This document shows positions 7,905-15,602 of a DNA stretch of 19,835 bases, in pieces (the stretch's first letter is position 1; each line of letters opens with the position of its first letter). This DNA comes from Flavobacteriales bacterium (GTDB taxonomy: Bacteria > Bacteroidota > Bacteroidia > Flavobacteriales > BACL11). Position numbers and translations under genes: made by a program. The stretch is from positions 490 through 20,324 of the forward strand of contig DUAL01000164.1 in NCBI GenBank assembly GCA_012960835.1, written 5' to 3'. The notes below the pieces were generated by a model. That model worked only from the letters and a program-made list of their open reading frames with translations. It searched no databases and was not told where the DNA came from.

Positions 7905-7944
7905 AAGCTAAGAATTTAGATTCTCCATATTTGTGAAGATTTCC

Positions 7945-7952
7945 TATCTTTG
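7945..7952 (+). promoter_or_regulatory. -7 promoter element for dxs
   Basis: TATCTTTG is an exact TAnnTTTG match, predicting transcription from about 7959 and a leader of about 22 bases before the ATG at 7981. No TTTG is seen at the usual -33 distance, so the upstream element is weak or replaced. Its place inside the extended reading frame argues for the ATG at 7981 as the true start. Confidence 0.5.
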
Positions 7953-7980
7953 CAAAAAAACAACCTTTATTATTTTAAAA

Positions 7981-9912
7981 ATGAGCCCGTACGCACAAGG
8001 ACCATTACTGAGCAAAATTAATTGCCCTGCCGATTTACGGAAATTGAAAAAAAATCAGTTGCCTGAATTAAGCGAGCAGTTAAGACAATTTATTATTGAT
8101 ATTGTTTCAGAAAAAGGAGGGCATTTGGGCGCTAGTTTGGGGGTGGTGGAACTTAGCATTGCTCTACATTATATTTTTAATACTCCTGAGGACCAATTGG
8201 TTTGGGATGTTGGGCATCAGGCTTATGGACATAAAATACTTACTGGCAGAAAAGATATTTTTCATACCAATAGAATTTATAAGGGCATTAGTGGTTTCCC
8301 AAAAAGGAGTGAAAGTGAGTATGATACTTTTGGAACTGGACATTCTTCTACTTCCATTTCGGCTGCACTAGGAATGGCACTTGCATCCAAGCAAAAAGGG
8401 GATGATAAAAAACAACATATTGCGGTAATTGGTGATGGCTCCATGACAGCAGGAATCGCTTTTGAGGCCTTAAATCATGCTGGGGCAGAACACTCTAATT
8501 TATTGGTTATCCTTAATGATAATTGCATGTCGATTGATCCGGCAGTAGGGGCTCTAAAAGAATATTTGACTGATATTTCTACTTCACCAACTTACAATAG
8601 GGCAAAAAATAAAATTTGGCGGATTTTAGGAAAAATCAGTAAGTTCGGACCAAATGCACAAAAGATAGCACAAAAAGTAGAGGGAGCAGTAAAAACCACT
8701 TTGCTAGGAGAAAGTAATTATTTTGAATCCTTAAATTTCAGGTATTTCGGACCCATTGATGGGCATGATGTAAAGCATTTAACCAGTGTTTTAAAAGATT
8801 TAAAAGATATTCCCGGTCCTAAAATTTTACATTGTCTAACAAAAAAAGGGAAGGGATATAATCCGGCAGAAGAGGGCTGTGCAACCCAGTGGCATGCGCC
8901 TGGACTATTTCAAAAAGAAACAGGGAAAATAATAAAACAAAAGATAAAAAAAGATGCCCCTATAAAGTATCAGGATGTTTTTGGTGAAAGCATCATAGAA
9001 CTGGCAAAAGAAAATGATAAAATTGTAGGGGTTACCCCTGCCATGTTATCGGGAAGTTCTTTGAATTTAATGATGAAGCAGATGCCTGAAAGAACTTTTG
9101 ATGTAGGAATAGCGGAGCAGCATGCAGTTACTTTTTCAGCAGGATTGGCTACCCAAGGACTGATTCCTTTTTGTAATATTTATTCCTCTTTTATGCAAAG
9201 GGCTTATGACCAACTTATACATGATGTAGCATTGCAGAATTTGAATGTTGTTTTCTGCCTGGATAGAGGTGGTTTGGTGGGGGCAGATGGCGCTACCCAT
9301 CATGGTGCTTACGATATCGCCTACCTTAGATGTATTCCAAATATGGTGGTTGCTGCCCCAATGAATGAACAGGAATTACGCAATATGATGTACACTGCAC
9401 AACTGCCAAATAAAGGTCCTTTTTCTATCAGATACCCAAGAGGAAATGGTGTGATGGAAAATTGGCAAACCCCATTTAAAGAATTAGAAATTGGAAAAGG
9501 ACAAATGGTAAATGAAGGAACTGAAATAGCCATTCTTAGCATTGGACATGCTGGAAATTTTGCAATAAATGCAGGAGAAGATTTCAAAAAAATGGGGCTA
9601 AGCATTGCCCATTATGATATGCGTTTTGTGAAACCATTGGATGAGAGCTTACTACATACTATTTTCCAAAAATTTGATAAAGTAATTACCGTGGAAGATG
9701 CTTGCTTGCAAGGTGGTTTTGGCTCAACAGTATTGGAATTTATGGCCGATAACAACTACAAAGCAGAAATCGTTCGATTGGGCATACCGGATGAATTTAT
9801 AAACCATGGCACACAAGAAGAATTAAGAAATGAGTGTGGTTATGATAAACAGGCCATTGTATCGGCAGTAGAAAAACTAACGGTAAGGAAAAAAGTGCCA
9901 CAAGCGATTTAA
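7981..9912 (+). CDS. dxs: 1-deoxy-D-xylulose-5-phosphate synthase
   Basis: A 643-residue thiamine-diphosphate enzyme. It joins pyruvate and glyceraldehyde 3-phosphate to give DXP, the entry point of the MEP isoprenoid pathway and a precursor of pyridoxal phosphate. The thiamine-binding motif runs from GDG (151-153) to LNDN (178-181). GGHLGASLGVVEL and VWDVGHQAYGHKIL are typical of the N-terminal domain. The catalytic glutamate is E379 in GIAEQHAV, opening the pyrimidine-binding domain, and the C-terminal transketolase domain is complete. I chose ATG 7981 over the in-frame GTG at 7933 because a -7 promoter element lies between them and the protein then begins at family length. The stop codon abuts the convergent accC stop with no spacer, and no terminator is visible. 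Confidence 0.96.
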   Translation: MSPYAQGPLLSKINCPADLRKLKKNQLPELSEQLRQFIIDIVSEKGGHLGASLGVVELSIALHYIFNTPEDQLVWDVGHQAYGHKILTGRKDIFHTNRIYKGISGFPKRSESEYDTFGTGHSSTSISAALGMALASKQKGDDKKQHIAVIGDGSMTAGIAFEALNHAGAEHSNLLVILNDNCMSIDPAVGALKEYLTDISTSPTYNRAKNKIWRILGKISKFGPNAQKIAQKVEGAVKTTLLGESNYFESLNFRYFGPIDGHDVKHLTSVLKDLKDIPGPKILHCLTKKGKGYNPAEEGCATQWHAPGLFQKETGKIIKQKIKKDAPIKYQDVFGESIIELAKENDKIVGVTPAMLSGSSLNLMMKQMPERTFDVGIAEQHAVTFSAGLATQGLIPFCNIYSSFMQRAYDQLIHDVALQNLNVVFCLDRGGLVGADGATHHGAYDIAYLRCIPNMVVAAPMNEQELRNMMYTAQLPNKGPFSIRYPRGNGVMENWQTPFKELEIGKGQMVNEGTEIAILSIGHAGNFAINAGEDFKKMGLSIAHYDMRFVKPLDESLLHTIFQKFDKVITVEDACLQGGFGSTVLEFMADNNYKAEIVRLGIPDEFINHGTQEELRNECGYDKQAIVSAVEKLTVRKKVPQAI

Positions 9913-11247
9913 CTACAACTCAAAATCTTCCATAAATTTAGTGGTATACTTTCCTGCTCGGAAATTCTCGTCTTTCATCAATGCTTGATGAAATGGAATA
10001 GTCGTTTTCACCCCTTCAATAATAAATTCTTCCAAAGCCCTCTCCATTTTTGCAATTGCTTCTTCCCTTGTTTGAGCAACAGCAATCAGTTTTACAATCA
10101 AAGAATCGTAAAATGATGGAATCACATAATTGGCATACACATGCGTATCTATTCGTATGCCGTGCCCTCCGGAAGTATGGAAATTAGTAATCCTGCCTGG
10201 ACTTGGGCGGAAATCATTAAAAGGGTCTTCCGCATTTATTCTGCACTCAATAGCATGAAGTTGAGGTTCATGATTTCTACCTGAGATAGGAATTCCAGCA
10301 GCTACTTTTATTTGTTCGCGCACCAAATCATAATTAATTACTTCTTCCGTAATAGGATGCTCTACTTGAATACGTGTATTCATCTCCATAAAGTAGAAAT
10401 TTCTGTGTTTATCTACCAAAAACTCCACTGTTCCAACTCCTTCATATTTTACGACCTCAGCTGCCTTTATAGCGGCTTCCCCCATTTCTTTTCTCAATTT
10501 TTTAGTCATAAAAGGAGAGGGCGTTTCTTCCATCAACTTTTGATGTCTTCTTTGGATAGAACAATCTCTTTCCGAAAGATGACACGCCTTTCCTGTGTTA
10601 TCACCAATTATTTGTATTTCAATATGCCTAGGGTCTTCAATAAATTTTTCCATATACATGCCATCATTCCCAAAAGCAGCTTTCGACTCTTGCCTTGCAC
10701 TATCCCAAGCGTCTTTCAAGTTTTCTTCTTCCCAAACCAATCGCATTCCTTTTCCGCCACCCCCTGCTGTTGCTTTTAGCATTACTGGGTAAGTAATTTC
10801 TTTTGCTAATTTTTTACAGCTTTCGAAATTTTTAATAAGTCCTTTTGAACCTGGAATGGTGGGAACGCCAGCTTTTTTCATGGTCTCCTTTGCAGACGCT
10901 TTATCTCCCATATTTTTTATCATTCTGGGAGAAGCCCCAATAAATTTGATACCATTTTCAGCACATATTTTCGAAAAATTGGCATTTTCGGCCAAAAAAC
11001 CATAGCCGGGATGAACGGCATCCGCATTGGTAATTTCGGCAGCAGCAATTATATTTGGAATTTTCAAATAGGATTCAACACTTGGAGCTGGGCCAACACA
11101 AACTGCCTCATCCGCAAAGCGAACATGCAAACTATCGGCATCCGCTTTGGAGTAAACCGCAACCGTTTTTATGCCCATTTCCTTACAAGTTCTGATAACC
11201 CTTAACGCAATCTCGCCTCTGTTGGCAACTAGAATCTTTTTAAACAT
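9913..11247 (-). CDS. accC: Acetyl-CoA carboxylase, biotin carboxylase subunit
   Basis: A 444-residue biotin carboxylase that uses ATP and bicarbonate to carboxylate the biotin on AccB. This is the first half-reaction of malonyl-CoA synthesis. The N-terminal fold begins [19 protein letters not shown]. The ATP-grasp domain shows K116, K158 and the glycine-rich loop AGGGGKG (161-167). The metal and biotin-site motif [16 protein letters not shown] is in place, as is the C-terminal [14 protein letters not shown] region. The length matches stand-alone AccC, not a long acyl-CoA carboxylase fusion. It is the last gene of the lipid cluster, 20 bases after accB. The carboxyltransferase genes accA and accD are not in the window. 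Confidence 0.97.
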   Translation of the reverse strand: MFKKILVANRGEIALRVIRTCKEMGIKTVAVYSKADADSLHVRFADEAVCVGPAPSVESYLKIPNIIAAAEITNADAVHPGYGFLAENANFSKICAENGIKFIGASPRMIKNMGDKASAKETMKKAGVPTIPGSKGLIKNFESCKKLAKEITYPVMLKATAGGGGKGMRLVWEEENLKDAWDSARQESKAAFGNDGMYMEKFIEDPRHIEIQIIGDNTGKACHLSERDCSIQRRHQKLMEETPSPFMTKKLRKEMGEAAIKAAEVVKYEGVGTVEFLVDKHRNFYFMEMNTRIQVEHPITEEVINYDLVREQIKVAAGIPISGRNHEPQLHAIECRINAEDPFNDFRPSPGRITNFHTSGGHGIRIDTHVYANYVIPSFYDSLIVKLIAVAQTREEAIAKMERALEEFIIEGVKTTIPFHQALMKDENFRAGKYTTKFMEDFEL

Positions 11248-11267
11248 TCTTTTTTTTTAAATAGAAT

Positions 11268-11762
11268 TTAGGAAGGATCAACCAAGAAAAGTGGCTGATC
11301 GAACTCAACAGGCGTATTGTCATCCACCAAAACTTTTACAATTTTGCCAGATATTTCTGACTCTATTTCATTAAAAAGTTTCATGGCTTCAATAATGCAA
11401 ATTGCATCCCCTTCTTTTATTTCATCCCCTACATTTACAAAAGCATCTTTATCTGGTCCGGAACTTCTGTAGAAAGTGCCAATCATAGAAGCTTTTATAG
11501 TTACATAATTAGAATCGTCTTCCTGTGTTTTGGCTACTGTGTTTTCAGGTTCGGATGCAACAGGAGCAGGAGTAGTTACTACTGCTTGAACCGGAGCTTG
11601 TTGAATAACTGTAATGGGCTCCTCTTTTTCTCCTCTTCTTTTCTTTGCAGGAGATTTGATTGAAATTTTTACGCCTTCAAATTCCAAATCTACTTCTGTA
11701 GCTCCTGATTTTGCGACAAACTTTATTAATTCTTGAATGTCTTCTAAAGTCATTTTTTTCAT
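11268..11762 (-). CDS. accB: Acetyl-CoA carboxylase, biotin carboxyl carrier protein
   Basis: A 164-residue BCCP. An N-terminal segment (1-38) is followed by a flexible Ala/Pro/Val-rich linker (about 50-85) and the biotinyl domain (about 86-164). Biotin is attached to K128 in IIEAMKLFNEIE, which differs from the common EAMKLMNE only by Phe for the second Met. The protein swings the carboxybiotin between AccC and the AccAD carboxyltransferase. The ATG at 11762 is chosen; an in-frame Met at residue 4 is the only close alternative. It sits between fabH (28-base gap) and accC (20-base gap). A -7-like element in the gap to fabH may give extra transcription. Confidence 0.96.
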   Translation of the reverse strand: MKKMTLEDIQELIKFVAKSGATEVDLEFEGVKISIKSPAKKRRGEKEEPITVIQQAPVQAVVTTPAPVASEPENTVAKTQEDDSNYVTIKASMIGTFYRSSGPDKDAFVNVGDEIKEGDAICIIEAMKLFNEIESEISGKIVKVLVDDNTPVEFDQPLFLVDPS

Positions 11763-11781
11763 TTTTTCTCTATTTAAAATA

Positions 11782-11789
11782 CAAAAGTA
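11782..11789 (-). promoter_or_regulatory. Possible internal -7 element upstream of accB
   Basis: On the minus strand the fabH-accB gap contains TACTTTTG, an exact TAnnTTTG match, 20 bases upstream of the accB ATG. The -33 region would lie in the fabH coding end, where I see no good TTTG. It may boost accB and accC independently of the upstream cluster promoter. Confidence 0.35.
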
Positions 11790-11790
11790 A

Positions 11791-12792
11791 TTATTTATTT
11801 GAATCGTATGCCCATTTCAGATATATAGAACCCCAAGTAAATCCTCCGCCAAAAGCAGCTAAAATAATATTGTCCCCTTTATTTAGCTGATTTTCCCATT
11901 CCCAAAGACAAATCGGAATGGTTCCGTTTGTAGTATTTCCGTATTTTTCTATATTTAACATCACTTTCTCATCTCCCACTCCCATTCTTCTAGCAGTTGC
12001 ATCAATTATTCTTTTATTGGCCTGATGAGGAACAAGCCAAGCTACATCCTCAGCCGATAAATTATTTTTCTTCATTATTTCTTCTGAAACATTCGCCATA
12101 TTTTTTACAGCTGCCTTAAAAACAGGTTGTCCATCCTGAAAAATAAAATGCTCTTTGTTGTCCACTGTTTCATGAGTAGATGGTTTTGCCGATCCTCCTG
12201 CTTTCATGTGTAGAAATTCCCTTCCTGAACCATCACTTCTTAAAATAGCATCTTGTATTCCTAATCCATCTTCTGCTGGCTCCAACATTACTGCACCTGC
12301 ACCATCTCCGAAAATAATACAGGTTGCCCTGTCGGTATAATCAACAATAGATGACATTTTATCAGCTCCCACAACAATTACTTTTTTGTAAGTGCCAGTT
12401 TCAATAAATTTGGATGCGGTGGAAAGCGCATATAAAAACCCCGAACAAGCTGCCATCAAATCGTAAGCAAAAGCATTTTTTGCTCCTACTTTATCGGCAA
12501 TTATACAAGCAGTTGAGGGAAAAATCATGTCAGGGGTTGCAGTTGCACAAATAATTAAATCTACATCCTCAGCAGCAATATTTAGTTTTGCTAAAAGTCC
12601 TTTTATAGCCCCTGCTCCCAAATCAGATGATCCTTTTCCTTCTCCTTTTAAAATCCTTCTTTCCTTCACTCCTGTTCTGCTTACAATCCATTCATCATTG
12701 GTATCCACCATGGTTTCCAACTCCTTATTGGTTAAAATATAATCAGGAACATAGCCCTGAACTCCTGTTATGGCTGCTCTTATTTTTGTCAT
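11791..12792 (-). CDS. fabH: Beta-ketoacyl-ACP synthase III
   Basis: A 333-residue thiolase-fold enzyme. It condenses acetyl-CoA (or a branched acyl-CoA) with malonyl-ACP to start fatty acid synthesis. The catalytic triad is visible: C116 in MAACSGF, H256 in VPHQANKR and N286 in [10 protein letters not shown]. The N-terminal [17 protein letters not shown] motif and the C-terminal [10 protein letters not shown] are classic for FabH. Primer preference (straight or branched) cannot be read off. The ATG shares one base with the plsX stop (TAATG), so the two genes are likely translationally coupled. Its product works directly downstream of AccBC. Confidence 0.96.
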   Translation of the reverse strand: MTKIRAAITGVQGYVPDYILTNKELETMVDTNDEWIVSRTGVKERRILKGEGKGSSDLGAGAIKGLLAKLNIAAEDVDLIICATATPDMIFPSTACIIADKVGAKNAFAYDLMAACSGFLYALSTASKFIETGTYKKVIVVGADKMSSIVDYTDRATCIIFGDGAGAVMLEPAEDGLGIQDAILRSDGSGREFLHMKAGGSAKPSTHETVDNKEHFIFQDGQPVFKAAVKNMANVSEEIMKKNNLSAEDVAWLVPHQANKRIIDATARRMGVGDEKVMLNIEKYGNTTNGTIPICLWEWENQLNKGDNIILAAFGGGFTWGSIYLKWAYDSNK

Positions 12793-13730
12793 TAGTTTAA
12801 TGTTTCTTTTATTTTATCAATAAGGTTTGCTTCCACTACATCTTTGGTTAAAATAATCATATTTTTTATCGCAATTTCGTTTGAAATTCCGTGCCCAATA
12901 ATAACGGATTTATTTAATCCTAAAATAGGTGTTCCTCCATAATTTTCGTAATTGAACCGCTTGAAATAATCGTCTTCTATTCCTCTTTTAGTAATTAAAT
13001 TGTAAAAAGCCTCTGCTTCTTTAAGCACAATATTCCCCGTAAAACCGTCACAAACAATCACATCTGTTTGGGAATCAAATATATTTCTTCCTTCTATATT
13101 TCCTGTAAAATTGAAATCAGAATTATTTTCCATCATCTGATAAGTGGCTTGGGTAAGTAGGTTTCCTTTTGTTTTTTCCTCTCCCAAATTTAGTAAGCCC
13201 ACTTTTGGGTTTTTTATCCCACAAACATACTTGGAAAACAATGAGCCCAAAATACCAAACTGATACAATACATCTGGTTTGCAATCTGCATTTGCTCCAA
13301 CATCTAAAAGCACCGTTACGCCACCATCTTCCCTAGGAATAAGAGTTGAAATAGCAGGCCTTAAAATACCCGTAATTGCTTTTACAGAATAAAAACCCCC
13401 AACAAACATAGCGCCAGTATTTCCGGCAGACGCAAAGCCATCTATTTCTCCTTTTGCTAAGTATGCAAATCCCTTAGAGATAGAAGAATCTGGTTTGGTT
13501 TTAAATGCTTTTGTGGGGTGTTCTCCCATTTCAATAATATCAGAGCAGTCTACAATTGTAAATTTATCGACACTTAGTTGATGCTTTTTTAGTTCAGAAA
13601 GAATCTCGACTTCTCTACCAAACAAAGCAATTTCTGTATCAACAGGGAGTTCATTTAGAGCAAGAATTGCTCCGTGAATGGTTTTTTGGGGAGCATAATC
13701 TCCCCCCATTATATCGAATCCAATCCTCAT
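12792..13730 (-). CDS. plsX: Phosphate acyltransferase PlsX
   Basis: A 312-residue enzyme that converts acyl-ACP to acyl-phosphate, the acyl donor used by PlsY to begin phospholipid synthesis. It is a peripheral membrane protein in studied species. Family motifs are in order: [11 protein letters not shown] (4-14), SAGNTGA (101-107), [10 protein letters not shown] (141-150), [12 protein letters not shown] (226-237) and the C-terminal [18 protein letters not shown] (264-281). It follows rpmF after 57 bases, the largest gap inside the cluster. That gap holds an 11-bp inverted repeat and a -7-like element, so plsX may be a separately controlled start point. It overlaps fabH by one base. Confidence 0.97.
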   Translation of the reverse strand: MRIGFDIMGGDYAPQKTIHGAILALNELPVDTEIALFGREVEILSELKKHQLSVDKFTIVDCSDIIEMGEHPTKAFKTKPDSSISKGFAYLAKGEIDGFASAGNTGAMFVGGFYSVKAITGILRPAISTLIPREDGGVTVLLDVGANADCKPDVLYQFGILGSLFSKYVCGIKNPKVGLLNLGEEKTKGNLLTQATYQMMENNSDFNFTGNIEGRNIFDSQTDVIVCDGFTGNIVLKEAEAFYNLITKRGIEDDYFKRFNYENYGGTPILGLNKSVIIGHGISNEIAIKNMIILTKDVVEANLIDKIKETLN

Positions 13731-13741
13731 TATTGGAAATA

Positions 13742-13775
13742 TTGTAGTTTTATCATAAAGGGGCTAAAACTACAA
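13742..13775 (-). promoter_or_regulatory. 11-bp inverted repeat upstream of plsX: operator or leader hairpin
   Basis: TTGTAGTTTTA (13742-13752) and TAAAACTACAA (13765-13775) are perfect reverse complements around a 12-base centre. The repeat lies in the rpmF-plsX gap, 11 bases before the plsX ATG, and overlaps a putative -7 box by three bases. It could be an operator for a lipid-responsive repressor, by analogy with FapR control of plsX in Firmicutes (the sequence is not the FapR site), or an RNA hairpin. It has no T-run, so it is not a typical terminator. Confidence 0.5.
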
Positions 13776-13780
13776 AATTA
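13773..13780 (-). promoter_or_regulatory. Possible -7 promoter element upstream of plsX
   Basis: Minus-strand TAATTTTG matches TAnnTTTG exactly and would start transcription near 13766, about 36 bases before the plsX ATG. No TTTG is seen 19-21 bases further upstream, so the promoter would be weak or need an activator. The distal arm of the inverted repeat overlaps it. Confidence 0.35.
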
Positions 13781-13787
13781 TTGGAAT

Positions 13788-13973
13788 TTATGCTGTTGCT
13801 TGTTGGGCAATAGCTTGCTTACCTCTATAATGCCCACATTCTTCACAAACTCTATGGTATAATACCGGAGTTGCGCAATTAGGACAACTATACATTGTGG
13901 AAGTAGAAGCTTTATAGTGTGTTCTTCTTTTATCTCTTCTTTGCTTTGATATTTTCCTCTTTGGATGTGCCAT
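13788..13973 (-). CDS. rpmF: 50S ribosomal protein L32
   Basis: A 61-residue basic protein of the large ribosomal subunit. It begins with the family signature MAHPKRKISKQRRDKRRTHY. It is the zinc-ribbon (C+) form, with cysteines C30, C33, C43 and C46 in CPNC and CEEC. A short Ala/Gln tail follows. It sits 12 bases after the DUF177 gene and upstream of plsX, a gene order conserved in many bacteria. L32 level is thereby linked to lipid gene expression. Confidence 0.97.
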   Translation of the reverse strand: MAHPKRKISKQRRDKRRTHYKASTSTMYSCPNCATPVLYHRVCEECGHYRGKQAIAQQATA

Positions 13974-13985
13974 TTTATTTTGTTT

Positions 13986-14492
13986 TTACTTTAATTTATT
14001 TAATCCTTCCCATCTAGGGTCAATCTCTTGCTTTTTATTTGTAGCATATTTTTCCATCAATTCAAGCATTTCTTTATCACATTCTCCTTCCTCACTCTTG
14101 TTGTGTGCTCTTTTGCTTGGAATAGCAAGGTTTATCATCTCAAAAATTAATTGGTTGATGATAAGTTGATGCTGATTTGCCAATACATAAATCACTTCAT
14201 CTGTGCTTTCCATCTCCTTCTCGCTCTCTTTAATTACAAAATTTGATATTATTGAAATTGGCCATTCTAATTTTCTGGCGCAATTATCACACAACAAATT
14301 TGTAATAATCCCCTCAATATTTATCGTTAGTTTTCTGTCCAAACCCCTTATTACAACTAGGGTGTTTACGATAAAATTTCCTGTTTTTACATCCGAGTAC
14401 TCATATGCCTGAAAGAACTTATCTTTTATTTCAAACTCTTGCCCATGCTCCCCTTCTTTTAGCCCCGCTATTCTTATCCAATGTTTAGGCAT
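13986..14492 (-). CDS. DUF177/YceD family protein
   Basis: A 168-residue cytosolic protein of the DUF177 (YceD) family. Members are encoded immediately before rpmF and are linked to 23S rRNA processing or ribosome assembly; the Bacteroidota form is not biochemically defined as far as I know. Seen here are the central CDNC pair in LLCDNCARKLEWPI (67-80) and the acidic/hydrophobic stretch DEVIYVLANQHQLIINQLI. Near the end comes IPSKRAHN, and the C-terminus is IDPRWEGLNKLK; the DPRWxxL end is characteristic. It is the first gene of the rpmF-plsX-fabH-accBC cluster and has a recognisable promoter in the gap to pdxA. Confidence 0.85.
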   Translation of the reverse strand: MPKHWIRIAGLKEGEHGQEFEIKDKFFQAYEYSDVKTGNFIVNTLVVIRGLDRKLTINIEGIITNLLCDNCARKLEWPISIISNFVIKESEKEMESTDEVIYVLANQHQLIINQLIFEMINLAIPSKRAHNKSEEGECDKEMLELMEKYATNKKQEIDPRWEGLNKLK

Positions 14493-14515
14493 TTTCTTGT
14501 TTTTTAAAAGGGTGG

Positions 14516-14547
14516 CAAAGATAGTCTTTTTTTCTTTTTTTATTAAA
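14516..14547 (-). promoter_or_regulatory. Promoter of the DUF177-rpmF-plsX-fabH-accBC cluster
   Basis: Minus-strand TATCTTTG (14516-14523) matches the -7 consensus exactly. About 19 bases upstream lies CTTTA (14543-14547), a weaker version of the -33 TTTG. Transcription from about 14509 would give a 17-base leader. The 72-base gap to pdxA otherwise holds only T- and A-rich sequence. Confidence 0.5.
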
Positions 14548-14564
14548 GTTTAAAGCTCCTGTTT

Positions 14565-15602
14565 TTATTTGGTGCTTAACTTCAAAAGCGGATTAGATGT
14601 AAGCGCTTTATATTCTTCTCTTTTTCTATAAATCTCGCATGCCATATACACCGCATTTCTGAACGATTTTTCATCTGCACAATTTTTACCAGCAATATCG
14701 TAAGCCGTTCCATGAACGGGAGAAGTTCTTACAATGGAAAGTCCGGCAGTATAATTCACCCCTTCTGAAAAAGAAAGGGTTTTAAATGGCGTTAGCCCTT
14801 GATCGTGATACATGGCCAAAACACCATCAAAATTTTGTAAATTTTCTTTGGTGAAAAAACTATCAGCAGAATACGGCCCAAAAGCCAAAATATCTTTCTG
14901 TTTTGCCTTTTTGATAGCTGGCAAAATAATTTCTTTTTCTTCCGTTCCTAGCATGCCGTCTTCCCCAGCATGAGGGTTTAATCCAATTACTGCAATCTTT
15001 GGTTTTGAAATGCCAAAATCTTGAATTAAGGTTTTTGACAACTGCTCTATTTTAGATAATATCTTTTTTTCTGATAAAGAATTAGCTACTTCTGAAAGCG
15101 GAATATGTCCTGTAACAAAAGCGATTCGCATGGCGTCAGATAGCATTATCATTAAAGGGTCTCCATCAAATTGTTGTCCTAAATATTCGGTATGCCCAAT
15201 AAATGCACTTTGGTTTTTCTGAATATTTGCTTTACTAATAGGAGCAGTTACCAAAACATTCACCTCCTTATTTTTTAGGGCATCTGTTACTTTCTCTAAG
15301 GACTTAAAAGCATACTTCCCAGCAGTTTCTGAGGGTTCCCCAAATTTGATTTCCACTTCTTCATTCCAACAGTTTAGCAGATTTGCTCTTTTAATATTTA
15401 TATCTTTTATCTTGTTTATGATGTTAAAACTAAAATCTTTTATTTCTAATGCTTGTCGGTGATAGGAAGATGTTTTCGCCCCACCAAAAATAATAGGGGT
15501 ACAGAGTTCCATCACCCTATTATCTAAAAAAGTTTTGATGATAACTTCCATCCCAATTCCATTCAAATCTCCAATAGAAATACCAACTTTAATTTTTGCC
15601 AT
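14565..15602 (-). CDS. pdxA: 4-hydroxythreonine-4-phosphate dehydrogenase
   Basis: A 345-residue NAD-dependent dehydrogenase of the DXP-dependent pyridoxal phosphate pathway. It oxidises 4-phosphohydroxy-threonine, and the product condenses with DXP (made by Dxs) under PdxJ. The metal-binding histidines fall at H166 (VTGHIPLSE), H211 (NPHAGEDGMLG) and H266 (MYHDQGLTPFK), the same positions as in E. coli PdxA. The substrate region IGHTEYL (135-141) and the C-terminal TSPVHGTAYDIAG are intact. Its ATG shares one base with the pepA stop (TAATG), so it is co-transcribed and probably translationally coupled with pepA. The E. coli PdxA/PdxA2 split cannot be judged without a tree, but full-length motifs favour genuine PdxA. 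Confidence 0.95.
   Translation of the reverse strand: MAKIKVGISIGDLNGIGMEVIIKTFLDNRVMELCTPIIFGGAKTSSYHRQALEIKDFSFNIINKIKDINIKRANLLNCWNEEVEIKFGEPSETAGKYAFKSLEKVTDALKNKEVNVLVTAPISKANIQKNQSAFIGHTEYLGQQFDGDPLMIMLSDAMRIAFVTGHIPLSEVANSLSEKKILSKIEQLSKTLIQDFGISKPKIAVIGLNPHAGEDGMLGTEEKEIILPAIKKAKQKDILAFGPYSADSFFTKENLQNFDGVLAMYHDQGLTPFKTLSFSEGVNYTAGLSIVRTSPVHGTAYDIAGKNCADEKSFRNAVYMACEIYRKREEYKALTSNPLLKLSTK

Noticed and set aside
7933..7980. GTG-initiated N-terminal extension of Dxs
   Set aside because: The 16 extra residues are unlike Dxs and include an exact -7 box (TATCTTTG at 7945-7952) that must lie upstream of the start codon.
10312..10779. 155-codon open frame on the plus strand opposite accC
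   Set aside because: Antisense shadow of a strongly conserved gene; low-complexity Phe/His-rich translation with no recognisable motif.
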